A DNA stretch of 64,000 bases, from contig NZ_JBFTXJ020000015.1 in NCBI RefSeq assembly GCF_041379945.2, positions 29,126 through 93,125 of the forward strand. The letters are read 5' to 3'. The DNA comes from Aneurinibacillus sp. REN35 (GTDB lineage Bacteria; Bacillota; Bacilli; Aneurinibacillales; Aneurinibacillaceae). Positions 26,703-34,861 of this stretch are shown here, in pieces (the stretch's first letter is position 1; each line of letters begins with the position of its first letter). A model generated the notes under the pieces. It worked only from the letters and a program-made list of their open reading frames with translations. It did not search any database and had not been told where the DNA came from. The position numbers were made by a program, and so were the translations under genes.

Positions 26703-28829
26703 TTATGCGGTGTGTTGTACCTCATTTCTTGCTTCGAAGTAAGGTGCAAGCAGGTTGGCCGCTTCTCCCCCGCTAATCACAACCGCTTCAATGCCCGGTC
26801 CGTACCCAACCCCGGCTCCAACCAGATACAATCCCTTTACCGGGGATTTCACATACGGAAATATACTTTCGCCTTCTACTATTTGCCGTTTCACATTATA
26901 AACCGAGCCCTCATGGGTACGCATATACTTCGCTACGGTTTTAGGTGTGGCGACTTCCGAGAATAGAATAGAAGCCGCGGCTGCTTCATCAATCTGTGCC
27001 AGAATTTCACTACATATCTGATCGATCTCTTTCTTTACCGCCTGGTATTGTTCTTCTGACATGGATGCATATAAGCTGGCCTGTGCTTTTGTAATCAGAT
27101 TGATCGTTACCGTACTCTTCTGCTGAGGCGCAAGAGAAGCATCGCGTGAAGATGGTGAGTGAATGCCCGCTCCAGTAAAGGTGATATCTATCTCCGAGAG
27201 GCGCATCGGCTTAGGCAACGTATAATGGATCAGCCGATCCGTGCAAAATGGCCGATCTATGGCTGCATTCCATACGAATAAGGACATAGACGCCTCAAGC
27301 CTTTTCACTTTTTCTCTGTATGCTTGAGGCAAGTTGGGAAGGCCGACTAACTGTTCATACGTTATACGCGGGTCAGCATTGGAGATGACGACCGAAGCAT
27401 AATAACTTGCCTTATCGGTCTGAACCCCCTTCACTTCTCCCTCTTCTATTATAATGGATTTCACATCTGTAGATATTTTGATATCACTGCCATATTGCCG
27501 CAGCTTATCGGCAAGCCTCTTCGCCAGCTCACCGGAACCACCTGATGGACGATATCCTCCGACAATAAAATAGCCCATGAGTGCAATCATACTGCTTGTC
27601 GGGGTACGCCTTCCCTTATCCCCAACATATCCGGTAAGAATCGACAATTGCTTACATACGACCGGATGACTCACAAACGCATCCAACAGTTCATGCCATT
27701 CAGTATCCTTCCAACGTAAGTAATGCGGATTCTGCTCAGCATATGCGTTCATCTCTTCCATTGTCTGCGGAATGTACGGAGCAACCCGATCAGGTGCAAA
27801 TACAGTATACATCTCTTCATAACAAGCCTTAAGCTCAGCAAATAATGCATGAATGGACTCTTTTTCTTCTGGAAATTGTTCCATCATCTGATCGCGCCAT
27901 TCCATAAAGTCATGCGGAATTGTATATGTTTCTTCCCCATTCCGAAATTCATACGTATTTCTAAGCCATACCAGTTCATCTTCTAGCCCATGGCGCCCAA
28001 GCAGGTGACGAAGCGGTCCTTCTGCTCCCAAGCCGCTAATTGATTCCACGCCAGCTTCGAATTTATACCCGCCGCGCCGAGTATAGGTCGTGCAAGCACC
28101 TCCAATTAGATAATGCTGCTCAAGTACAAGCACCTTAACCCCACGCTGCGCCAGCTCAATGGCTGCCGTTAATCCTCCAATGCCGGAGCCGACTACAATC
28201 ACATCATACTCATTGGGTGCAGCAGGAGGTGTGGAAGCAATGACAGGGGACCACGCTACTTCCGGCTCCTCTCTGTGCTGCATCCTCTCCGCATATTTCC
28301 GCTGCATATGTACAGGCAGAAGAATATTCGCCACAACCCCAAACACGTTCCAGATATTTGCCGCTATAATACCTGTAACAAGCGGCAGGATGCCCACTGC
28401 TGTGAGTGTGGCAAACAACGCCGCCATTAAAAACAATCCTGTCCATATTCCGGTAAGCAGCTGGTTAATCGAGAGAAACAACGGATGATTCCATACTGCT
28501 TGGGGTGTGGTTTCTTTGGCATACTGCATCGTAAATGGGTTAGAAGAGAACAACGAGAGGCCTGTGGAGATGGTAAGAATGGTATAAATGGTTACCTGTC
28601 CGTATTCCAATACCGGAATTGCAGGAAAAAACAAGACCGTAACCCCTGCCGCTAAAAAGTATACTACGTTAATCACACTGAGCGTCTTAACCTGCTTTCT
28701 TGGCATTTGACGCACCAAAAGCCCGATTGCGATCACCAATGCGATCACACAACCAAGCCAGCGCGGCTGTACAGTTAACGCTATGATAAGTGGAATGAAA
28801 TCAAGCAGAATCAATCCTAATGTTTTCAT
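26703..28829 (-). CDS. CrtI-like FAD oxidoreductase fused to an N-terminal membrane domain
   Basis: A 708-residue protein. Residues 1 to about 175 hold about five hydrophobic helices (starting MKTLGLILLDFIPLIIALTV). A linker leads to a phytoene-desaturase/carotene-isomerase-like flavoprotein from about 207: VIVVGSGIGGLTAAIEL for FAD binding, EQHYLIGGACTTY, and the C-terminal GAGVGYGPGIEAVVISG. No carotenoid synthase gene (crtB, crtM) is in the window, so the substrate is open. GGGAG precedes the ATG at 28829; the longer frame to 28874 lacks a site. A decayed TetR gene is divergent from it. Confidence 0.85.
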   Translation of the reverse strand: MKTLGLILLDFIPLIIALTVQPRWLGCVIALVIAIGLLVRQMPRKQVKTLSVINVVYFLAAGVTVLFFPAIPVLEYGQVTIYTILTISTGLSLFSSNPFTMQYAKETTPQAVWNHPLFLSINQLLTGIWTGLFLMAALFATLTAVGILPLVTGIIAANIWNVFGVVANILLPVHMQRKYAERMQHREEPEVAWSPVIASTPPAAPNEYDVIVVGSGIGGLTAAIELAQRGVKVLVLEQHYLIGGACTTYTRRGGYKFEAGVESISGLGAEGPLRHLLGRHGLEDELVWLRNTYEFRNGEETYTIPHDFMEWRDQMMEQFPEEKESIHALFAELKACYEEMYTVFAPDRVAPYIPQTMEEMNAYAEQNPHYLRWKDTEWHELLDAFVSHPVVCKQLSILTGYVGDKGRRTPTSSMIALMGYFIVGGYRPSGGSGELAKRLADKLRQYGSDIKISTDVKSIIIEEGEVKGVQTDKASYYASVVISNADPRITYEQLVGLPNLPQAYREKVKRLEASMSLFVWNAAIDRPFCTDRLIHYTLPKPMRLSEIDITFTGAGIHSPSSRDASLAPQQKSTVTINLITKAQASLYASMSEEQYQAVKKEIDQICSEILAQIDEAAAASILFSEVATPKTVAKYMRTHEGSVYNVKRQIVEGESIFPYVKSPVKGLYLVGAGVGYGPGIEAVVISGGEAANLLAPYFEARNEVQHTA

Positions 28830-28929
28830 ATTTCTCCCTTCGCTATCTGGAATATTTTTCTTATAGATTATCATACCATCGGTCCGATTATACGATAAAA
28901 ATACTATATTTTACGGAAAGGAAGTGCTT

Positions 28930-29201
28930 ATGAATTCATCGTTTGCTTCTAATCCAAACTTTCAACTGTTGCTGTCTGTTACCAAGCAAACCATTCAGGA
29001 ATTGGGGTATAATAAGACTACCCTTCAGGAAATTATTGCTCGCTCCAGACCATTACAGAGGGAATCATCCCCCAAATTACGAATGATAAAGATGTGTCTA
29101 ATATGATCTTTGTCTAGCTGCTGAGCCGAAGAGATGACCCAGTCATTCAAAACATTTTACGTCGTATGAATCAACGCACCCTTTCCGCCGCCGCAGAGTA
29201 A
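28930..29201 (+). pseudogene. Decayed TetR-family regulator
   Basis: A ribosome binding site and ATG at 28930 open a TetR-like N-terminus (FQLLLSVTKQTIQELGYNKTTLQEIIARS) that breaks off after the recognition helix. In another frame the text continues as TEGIIPQITNDKDVSNMIF, hits an in-frame stop, then resumes as LLSRRDDPVIQNILRRMNQ up to a TAA at 29199. This fits an internal deletion or frameshift plus a nonsense mutation in a once full-length regulator, probably of the divergent flavoprotein gene. Confidence 0.7.
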
Positions 29202-29218
29202 GGAAGCATGTATATATA

Positions 29219-29256
29219 AGAAGCCCCCGGCATATTTCTATCGCCAGGGGCTTTCC
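29219..29256. terminator. Hairpin terminator between the TetR remnant and the CBS protein gene
   Basis: AAGCCCC..GGC and GCC..GGGGCTT form a stem of about 10 bp around 11 nt, with T-rich flanks. It most likely terminates the minus-strand CBS protein gene that ends at 29265. Confidence 0.75.
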
Positions 29257-29264
29257 TTATCCAT

Positions 29265-30140
29265 TCATAGATCGACTCCATCTTCTACCGCTCTAATCTT
29301 TCTTGCTTCAAGCCATTTGATCTGCAGACCGTCCATCTCTTTTACTGTAAACCGCCATTGTGCACGATCCACATACATTCCTTCCCGAATGATACGAATT
29401 CGTGCGGCAACCCAACCACCAATCGTATCAAACCCATCCTCTTGATCAATTCCTGTAAGTTCTGCTACTTCCGAAAGCAGGACCTTATTGTCCAACAGGT
29501 AATGCCCCGGTCCGATTCTCTCGACAGGTGAACGCTCATGTGTATCAAATTCATCGCGGATCTCTCCAACGATTTCTTCCAATATATCTTCCATTGTGGC
29601 CATCCCGGCTGTACCGCCGTACTCATCAATTAGAACGGCAATCGACGTGTGCTTCTCCCGCATCTTCTCAAGCAGCTTCTCAAGCGGAGCCGCTTCATTG
29701 ACAAATAGCACCGGACGCATTACATCCATGAGCGTAATGCTCTTATCTTCAAAATACGTAATAAACAGTTCCTTGGCATGCACTACACCAAGAATACGAT
29801 CCTTATCTTCACCTGCAACCGGATAACGGGTAAAGCCTTCTGTACATATGGTCCGCAGACTTGTCTCTAGACTCTCTCCGGCATACAGACAGACCATCTC
29901 GGTACGCGGTACCATAATTTCGCGCGCGACCCGGTCCCCGAATTTAAAGATATTGTTCACGTAAGCATATTCCGTAGAATTCATTTGGCCGCTATCCAAA
30001 CGTTCTGCCAATAGGAGGTGAAGTTCTTCTTCCGAACGAACGCGCCGATCTTTGGCCTTACGCACAGCCAAGCGTAAGACCAACACGATATTGACGGCAA
30101 GAAGCAATGCAATCAACAGCATACTTATGACACCGTCCAT
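29265..30140 (-). CDS. HlyC/CorC-like CBS-pair protein lacking the DUF21 domain
   Basis: A 291-residue shortened relative of the two full-length CNNM/HlyC proteins in this window. One N-terminal helix (MDGVISMLLIALLLAVNIVLV) is joined directly to the linker SEEELHLLLAERLDSG, then two CBS domains (about 75-200, EIMVPRTEM, VLIDEYGGTAGMATMEDILEEIVGEI) and a CorC_HlyC transport-associated domain. The DUF21 membrane domain, about 160 residues in the paralogues, is absent. It could therefore be a soluble-facing regulator or binding partner of the full-length versions. It sits 45 bp behind spo0M. Confidence 0.87.
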   Translation of the reverse strand: MDGVISMLLIALLLAVNIVLVLRLAVRKAKDRRVRSEEELHLLLAERLDSGQMNSTEYAYVNNIFKFGDRVAREIMVPRTEMVCLYAGESLETSLRTICTEGFTRYPVAGEDKDRILGVVHAKELFITYFEDKSITLMDVMRPVLFVNEAAPLEKLLEKMREKHTSIAVLIDEYGGTAGMATMEDILEEIVGEIRDEFDTHERSPVERIGPGHYLLDNKVLLSEVAELTGIDQEDGFDTIGGWVAARIRIIREGMYVDRAQWRFTVKEMDGLQIKWLEARKIRAVEDGVDL

Positions 30141-30163
30141 CTGCTCCCCGAGGGGCCACCTCC
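30141..30163 (-). promoter_or_regulatory. SD-hairpin-start leader of the truncated HlyC gene
   Basis: GGAGG lies 18 nt before the ATG, too far for normal initiation. A CCCC/GGGG hairpin fills the gap, and its 3' arm supplies a second, nearer GGGGAG. The same layout precedes the two full-length paralogues. Confidence 0.6.
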
Positions 30164-30185
30164 GTCATACGAATATTATTATGCT

Positions 30186-31130
30186 CTACTCATCTCCGCC
30201 AAAAAAGTCACCGAAGTCACCAAAACCGCCGCCTTCGTCCTCTCCTCCGTCAAACGCACCTTCCATTTCCTCGTCACCTAGCATATCATCCATTAATTCT
30301 GAAAGAACAATCCCGCCAAGCAAGCCTGCTGCCATACCGCCCATCGCACCACCAAATCCGCTGTGACGGTGATGGCCCTGCTTGTATCCCATCATATTCC
30401 GCTGATGAAGGTATGCATTCGGATTTTCAAGCATTTCCTCCATTACTTGCTGTAGATAATTCTTCAGTTGAGTCAGATCAGCAAGCACTTCATTAGACAG
30501 CGTAATTTCACGTTTGATTTCTATTTCACGTCCAAATGACGGCAGATCCAATTCCAACAGGAGACGAATCTGTTCATCTTCAATGGCAGCAATGAACTCT
30601 ACCTCATTCACCTGCCCGCGCAGAAAAGCGGTCGGGAAAAACTCAAACTCCTGAGCATATCCGTCAAAAGCGCGGGAATCATGCTTCTCCCGCATGCCTA
30701 ATTGTTCAAAAGCGGTAATAATATTTGTAAAACGAGCAGGAGGATTCACACGAATGTAGTCGTTATCCTGACTATCGACACCTGCCGCGATATCAAGATT
30801 TGTCGTGAAGTAGTATGCGACCGTATGGCTTGAGATCAACAGATCTTTTGGCAGTTGGTATGTAAACGGAAGCACCTTTCTTTCACCTGCACCAAGATTA
30901 AAACGGCAGGAGAACGGTATCGTCGCAACCGCCTGACGATGCTCGTTCTTCTTGGTACGAAGCGCCAGCATAAACGCTACATCGACTTTATTGATGTATT
31001 GTTCAACCGCTCCTCCCTGCATAATTAACTCACCTTCAATTACATCTCCAAGCGTATATTCACTTTTGTGAAGCACAAGATCGACTTTGGCTGAGCCAAC
31101 TCCCATTTTTGCCATGAATTTTTTGAACAT
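30186..31130 (-). CDS. spo0M: Sporulation-control protein Spo0M family
   Basis: A 314-residue Spo0M family protein with an arrestin-like fold, known in Bacillus as a sporulation-control and cytoskeleton-associated factor. The N-terminal FKKFMAKMGVGSAKVDLVL and GDVIEGEL are characteristic, as is the SHTVAYYFTTNLDIAAGVDSQD segment. The last 70 residues are low-complexity: GHHRHSGFGGAMGGMAAG then an Asp/Gly/Phe-rich acidic end. Downstream on the same strand follows the short HlyC protein, so the two may share a transcript. Confidence 0.9.
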   Translation of the reverse strand: MFKKFMAKMGVGSAKVDLVLHKSEYTLGDVIEGELIMQGGAVEQYINKVDVAFMLALRTKKNEHRQAVATIPFSCRFNLGAGERKVLPFTYQLPKDLLISSHTVAYYFTTNLDIAAGVDSQDNDYIRVNPPARFTNIITAFEQLGMREKHDSRAFDGYAQEFEFFPTAFLRGQVNEVEFIAAIEDEQIRLLLELDLPSFGREIEIKREITLSNEVLADLTQLKNYLQQVMEEMLENPNAYLHQRNMMGYKQGHHRHSGFGGAMGGMAAGLLGGIVLSELMDDMLGDEEMEGAFDGGEDEGGGFGDFGDFFGGDE

Positions 31131-31262
31131 TCTACTACTCCCTTTCCATGCATCATTATGTACTAACCGTTCAGCAGAACGTTACGGTTTATATTATCTA
31201 TTGTATACGCTGACAGACTTATGCAGTTGCATTTTTTATAAGAATAGACAGAAAATTTTTTT

Positions 31263-31838
31263 CTACTGTTCAATCTTACGGTCCGGGAAGGCTTCCTTGA
31301 TATTATTCCATACGCCCCGTTCTGCCTTACGCGCTTCCTGCTGCCATGTACGAATCATATCCACATACTTTACATTCGGAGGGAATGTCGCTAAGCGGGC
31401 CAGTCCACTGCGTACGAGTGTACCGTTGAAGAATTCTCCCTTGCCATCAGCTACATCTATATAAGCATAACGCAGCCAGCGCCCATAGCGATCATTGCCC
31501 TGCACATCCTTCTCCAGCCATATATCCTTTCCTTCAAGACGCTCGATTGCGTATTGCTTCGCTTCATCACCCAGATACCCTTTTGGGCGATTGGGCGCTT
31601 TGGACTCGGGCGTATCGATTAAGATGAGACGAACTTTATGCTCCGCTCCCTTCACTTTCGCAACAAACGTGTCACCATCCACTACTCTTACGACGGTCGC
31701 CTTTTGCAGCTTTTTTCCCGTCACGTCCACAAGCGCTTTGGACTCTGTTTCTTTTTTCTCCAATGCCGATCCACATGCTGATAATATACCTATACTCAGC
31801 AAAATCAACACCAGCAGTCCACTGATTTTCTTCTTCAT
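31263..31838 (-). CDS. Secreted thermonuclease-like lipoprotein (SNase family)
   Basis: A 191-residue staphylococcal-nuclease-like protein. Its N-terminus is a lipoprotein signal with the lipobox LSAC (about 18-21). The SNase fold starts at about residue 45 (ATVVRVVDGDTFV) and keeps the catalytic set: aspartate in DGDTF, arginine and glutamate near VRLILIDTPES and arginine in DRYGRWLRYA. It probably degrades DNA or RNA at the cell surface. It is monocistronic; a terminator of the next gene upstream separates it. Confidence 0.92.
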   Translation of the reverse strand: MKKKISGLLVLILLSIGILSACGSALEKKETESKALVDVTGKKLQKATVVRVVDGDTFVAKVKGAEHKVRLILIDTPESKAPNRPKGYLGDEAKQYAIERLEGKDIWLEKDVQGNDRYGRWLRYAYIDVADGKGEFFNGTLVRSGLARLATFPPNVKYVDMIRTWQQEARKAERGVWNNIKEAFPDRKIEQ

Positions 31839-31932
31839 TTATCTTCCACCCTTTCTCTTTATGCCGCTCTCTTATGACGAATCGTAAGGCAATGAGCCTC
31901 ACACCTTCTGCCCCCACCCTACCTACTCCCGA

Positions 31933-31975
31933 CAAAAAACAGGCTGCCTTTGCGTCAGCACGGCACCCTGTTTTG
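31933..31975 (-). terminator. Terminator after the CNNM/HlyC gene A
   Basis: AAAACAGG and CCTGTTTT flank inner GTGCC/GGCAG pairing. On the minus strand the stem ends in a T-run. Confidence 0.8.
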
Positions 31976-31983
31976 TATCTTGC

Positions 31984-33303
31984 TTATTGCAGGCCAGTTT
32001 CTTCAGCCTGTTCCGGTTCTGCAATTCGCTTAATTTCAACCTGCTTAATCTGCAAACCGTCCGTTTCACGCACCGTAAACTGCCAATTCGCTACTTCAAC
32101 CTTCTGGCCTTCTTCAATCGTAAGGATATTTGCGGCAATCCATCCACCGATCGTATCGAATTCGGGATCTGCCACAATCCCTGTCAACTCTTCGACTTCC
32201 GAAAGCAAAACCTTGTTGTCGAGAATATAATGATGTTCGCCTGTCTTTTCAATCGGCGGGCGTTCATTGGCATCGAACTCGTCCCGAATCTCGCCTACGA
32301 TTTCTTCAAGAATATCTTCCATGGTGACAAGTCCGGACGTTCCGCCATACTCATCGATTAGGATCGCAAGCGAGTTGCGCTGCTTTTGCATCTTTTTCAA
32401 TAAGGTTTCAATTGGTGTGGCCTCATTGACAAACAACACGGGACGAATCATCTTCGTGATATCCACTTGTGGGTTCTCCAAATACCGCATGAACAGTTCT
32501 TTTGTATGGATGACGCCGATGACATGATCTTTGTCCTCCTGTACAATCGGGTACCGGGTAAAACCCTCTCTGCGAATGGTTTGAAAATGCTCCTGCAAAT
32601 TCTCTTCTATATATAAGCACGCCATCTCGGTACGCGGCACCATGATTTCACGCGCTACACGTTCATCAAATTTAAAGATATTATTCATGTACGTAAATTC
32701 AGACGTATTGATCTCGCCACTCTCTAAGCTCTGAGCAAGAATCAAACGAAGCTCTTCCTCCGAGTGTGCCTGCTCATGCTCATTTGCCGGTTTCATACCG
32801 AATAGACGAATAAACAAACCAGCTGAGCCGTTCAATGCCCAAATGAACGGATACATGATTTTATAGAAAACAATGAGCGGGCGGGCCAGCAACAGACTCA
32901 ACCACTCCGCTTTTTGGATGGCTACCGTCTTCGGTGCAAGCTCTCCTAGCACCACATGAAGAAATGTAATCAATGAAAAGGCTAAAATAAAAGAAAGTGT
33001 GTTGGCCAACTGCTCAGGTACATTATAATCCAGAAACAGCGGCTGCAGCAGATGGTGAACAGTCGGCTCACCCAGCCAGCCTAATCCCAATGCCGTAATG
33101 GTAATGCCAAGCTGACACGCCGATAAATACCCGTCCAAATTAGTAAGAATACGCTGTACGGCAAAGGCTGATTTACTTCCTTCCATTGCCAATTGATTAA
33201 TCCGGGTCGGCCGCACCTTAATTACCGCAAATTCAGCAGCGACAAAGAACGCTGTGGCGATAATTAAAACTGCGACCAAAATTAGGTTAATAATACTGTC
33301 CAT
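31984..33303 (-). CDS. CNNM/HlyC-CorC family membrane protein A
   Basis: A 439-residue member of the family that includes B. subtilis MpfA (YhdP), implicated in magnesium homeostasis. A DUF21 domain with four membrane segments (about 1-190, LSACQLGITITALGLGWLGEP, GELAPKTVAIQKAEW) is followed by two CBS domains (about 215-340) and a CorC_HlyC domain (about 350-430). It is nearly identical in its middle to the paralogue at 36417. The start carries the shared SD-hairpin leader. Whether it exports magnesium is inferred from the family. Confidence 0.93.
   Translation of the reverse strand: MDSIINLILVAVLIIATAFFVAAEFAVIKVRPTRINQLAMEGSKSAFAVQRILTNLDGYLSACQLGITITALGLGWLGEPTVHHLLQPLFLDYNVPEQLANTLSFILAFSLITFLHVVLGELAPKTVAIQKAEWLSLLLARPLIVFYKIMYPFIWALNGSAGLFIRLFGMKPANEHEQAHSEEELRLILAQSLESGEINTSEFTYMNNIFKFDERVAREIMVPRTEMACLYIEENLQEHFQTIRREGFTRYPIVQEDKDHVIGVIHTKELFMRYLENPQVDITKMIRPVLFVNEATPIETLLKKMQKQRNSLAILIDEYGGTSGLVTMEDILEEIVGEIRDEFDANERPPIEKTGEHHYILDNKVLLSEVEELTGIVADPEFDTIGGWIAANILTIEEGQKVEVANWQFTVRETDGLQIKQVEIKRIAEPEQAEETGLQ
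32615..33084. repeat. Direct repeat copy 1 (inside CNNM gene A)
   Basis: About 470 bp nearly identical in DNA, same orientation and same length, to 37039-37508 inside the other full-length CNNM gene; only scattered substitutions are seen. The flanking parts of the two genes are clearly more diverged, which suggests gene conversion or a recent exchange. Confidence 0.85.
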
Positions 33304-33327
33304 CTACTCCCCGACGGGGCCACCTCC
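33304..33327 (-). promoter_or_regulatory. SD-hairpin-start leader of CNNM gene A
   Basis: GGAGG ends 19 nt before the ATG. Between them is a CCCC-GUC-GGGG hairpin whose 3' arm forms a second GGGGAG close to the start. A short overlapping frame starts at ATG-GAG-GTG. The remaining interval to 33474 shows no other clear element. Confidence 0.6.
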
Positions 33328-33474
33328 ATATTATCCTTTTATTTCGTTTTTACACTAACGTATTTTCTATTATCGCATATCAAATGCTAAACAATAAAGT
33401 TTCTTTTCAGAAAAGGCTTTACCAACCGGCATATATATCGTGACTGACAGTATTTACTTCGTGCTATATATTCA

Positions 33475-33520
33475 CAAAAAAGAAGCATACACAAGCTATA
33501 TGGGCATGAGTATGCTTCTT
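33475..33520 (-). terminator. Terminator of the NlpC/P60 gene
   Basis: AGAAGCATAC / GTATGCTTCT, a perfect 10-bp stem with a 19-nt loop. On the minus strand it is followed by six or more Ts. Confidence 0.87.
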
Positions 33521-33559
33521 TCTCCAATTTTATTTTACCAATATTTTTTATATTCCGAC

Positions 33560-34087
33560 TTAACGAACGACTCTGCGTGCTGTTTTATAGTTCTTTTTAT
33601 ACCAAGTCCAGTTCAAGTCGCTAATCGCTACGCCTCTTGATGGACTAGCCATATCCAGCAATTTTCCATTTCCTAAGTATACGCCTACATGCGTGATACC
33701 AGCTTTATTTTTGTTTGCACTAAAGAAGACTAAATCGCCTCTTTTTAATTGGCTTTTTGCTACAGGGGTACCATACTTGGCTTGTCCATCGTCCCACCGT
33801 GTATGCAAGCTAATGCCATGCTTCTTAAAAATATAGTAGGTAAAGCCTGAACAATCCATATATTTCCCTGCCACATACTTATGGCTGTATTTCGCTTTTC
33901 CACGCAAATTCAAACCGGTACGAATAATGTCTTCAATCACCTTTTTTTCATTGCTAATGTTTACAGATGTTCCTTGTTTTGCAGAAGTCGTAGCCGCTTC
34001 TACAGAATGAGGAGCTGCTGCCATTCCCCCTACTACAAATGTTCCTGCGAGAATTCCTGCTGTCAATGTTTTAAACTGTTTTCTCAA
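33560..34087 (-). CDS. Secreted NlpC/P60 cell-wall endopeptidase
   Basis: A 175-residue exported protein: signal peptide (about 1-30, ending VEAA) and a single NlpC/P60 domain (about 45-170), with the catalytic cysteine in YMDCSGFTYYIF, the histidine in ITHVGVYLGNG and a following polar residue. It probably cuts peptidoglycan stem peptides. No SH3 or LysM anchor is present. The likely start is TTG at 34087 behind GGGAG; an in-frame TTG six codons earlier would overlap that site. A c-di-AMP riboswitch lies directly upstream, common for cell-wall hydrolases. Confidence 0.9.
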   Translation of the reverse strand: MRKQFKTLTAGILAGTFVVGGMAAAPHSVEAATTSAKQGTSVNISNEKKVIEDIIRTGLNLRGKAKYSHKYVAGKYMDCSGFTYYIFKKHGISLHTRWDDGQAKYGTPVAKSQLKRGDLVFFSANKNKAGITHVGVYLGNGKLLDMASPSRGVAISDLNWTWYKKNYKTARRVVR

Positions 34088-34107
34088 TTCACTTCTCCCT
34101 CTCAATT

Positions 34108-34222
34108 ATGCCGACGAGGTTAGCTGACGGGTTCGGTCGAAGGACGCCCGATCAATTTTATGATTTCACCCCAGATACGCGGTTCCCCCGTTCCAATTCC
34201 TTCACAAACTGGATTTGGCGTG
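34108..34222 (-). promoter_or_regulatory. c-di-AMP (ydaO/yuaA) riboswitch
   Basis: The minus strand reads GCCAAATCC, later GGGGGAACCGC, GGGGTGAA, and the hallmark 3' block CGACCGAACCCGTCAGCTAACCTCG, all in family order. The aptamer ends about 10 nt before the GGGAG of the NlpC gene, and no terminator intervenes, so control may act on translation or on upstream elongation. In this class c-di-AMP normally turns expression off. 34223-34480 beyond it is AT-rich with no gene. Confidence 0.92.
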
Positions 34223-34480
34223 CTGTTTTTTGTTACGTTTTATACCTTAACGTAAATAAACGGGGAAGACATTGTAAAAAATGTGGATAGCAATCCTGTT
34301 GCTTCCAATAGGGAACCTAATAAACAAGAAAAAATGAATATATTACCGAGCAGCATTGCGGTACTTAGGACATATTACATATAGCTTAATTACCAAAAGA
34401 TTATTGCATTTTGTATTTTTGCAGGCTAGAATGTATAGTAAATTAGATTCTGATACAAATTACACATAGTAAATTAAAGA

Positions 34481-34566
34481 GATAGAGATAAACTTATTGA
34501 AAAATAAGAATGCACAGCCACGGGTCTACGGTTCAGCATGAATGAAGATCGCCGGGTTACCGACAA
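34481..34566 (+). promoter_or_regulatory. c-di-GMP-I (GEMM) riboswitch
   Basis: GATAAA is followed by the CTTATT-GAAA-AATAAG hairpin with its GNRA loop, then TGCACAGCCACGGGTCTA, a variable hairpin, and AGATCGCCGGGTTACCGA. These are the conserved blocks of the class in the right order and spacing (compare GACGCAAAGCC and GGUAGC-GGGUUACCGA of the Vc2 RNA). A terminator follows directly, so it is a transcriptional switch for the gene at 34688. Confidence 0.87.
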
Positions 34567-34582
34567 TTCCACCTTACGAAGC

Positions 34583-34630
34583 AAGGTTATTCCGTATGCA
34601 TGCATTATTCGGTATAACCTTTTTATTTTA
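34583..34630 (+). terminator. Terminator of the c-di-GMP riboswitch
   Basis: AAGGTTATTCCG pairs with CGGTATAACCTT (one mismatch) around a 15-nt loop, followed by TTTTATTTTA. Just upstream, ACCTT (34571) can pair with the AAGGT of the 5' arm and so act as antiterminator. Confidence 0.85.
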
Positions 34631-34687
34631 ACATGACTCCGTGTACAGAAGGATAAGACGGGAACCATAATATGGGAGGGATATACT

Positions 34688-34861
34688 ATGCGTAAGAAAT
34701 ACTCTCTACAGTTCAAACATACAATTGTTCAAGAGGTGATAAAAGGCGCACAATGCAGTGCGGTAGCTCGAAAGTATCAGGTAAGCAGTTTAGTCATCTA
34801 TCGCTGGGTGCGTATGTATAAGCAAGATCAGCTTCCCTATGCAAATGGAATAAGCAAATAA
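34688..34861 (+). CDS. Orphan transposase-like HTH protein, 57 aa
   Basis: A 57-residue protein resembling only the N-terminal helix-turn-helix of IS3-type OrfA transposases: YSLQFKHTIVQEVIKG then SAVARKYQVSSLVIYRWVRMY. It ends early, without the leucine zipper of OrfA, and no orfB or terminal inverted repeats are visible. GGAGGG lies 7 nt before the ATG. The c-di-GMP riboswitch and terminator upstream would make its expression ligand-dependent. It may be a domesticated DNA-binding protein or a remnant that fell behind a riboswitch. Confidence 0.65.
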   Translation: MRKKYSLQFKHTIVQEVIKGAQCSAVARKYQVSSLVIYRWVRMYKQDQLPYANGISK

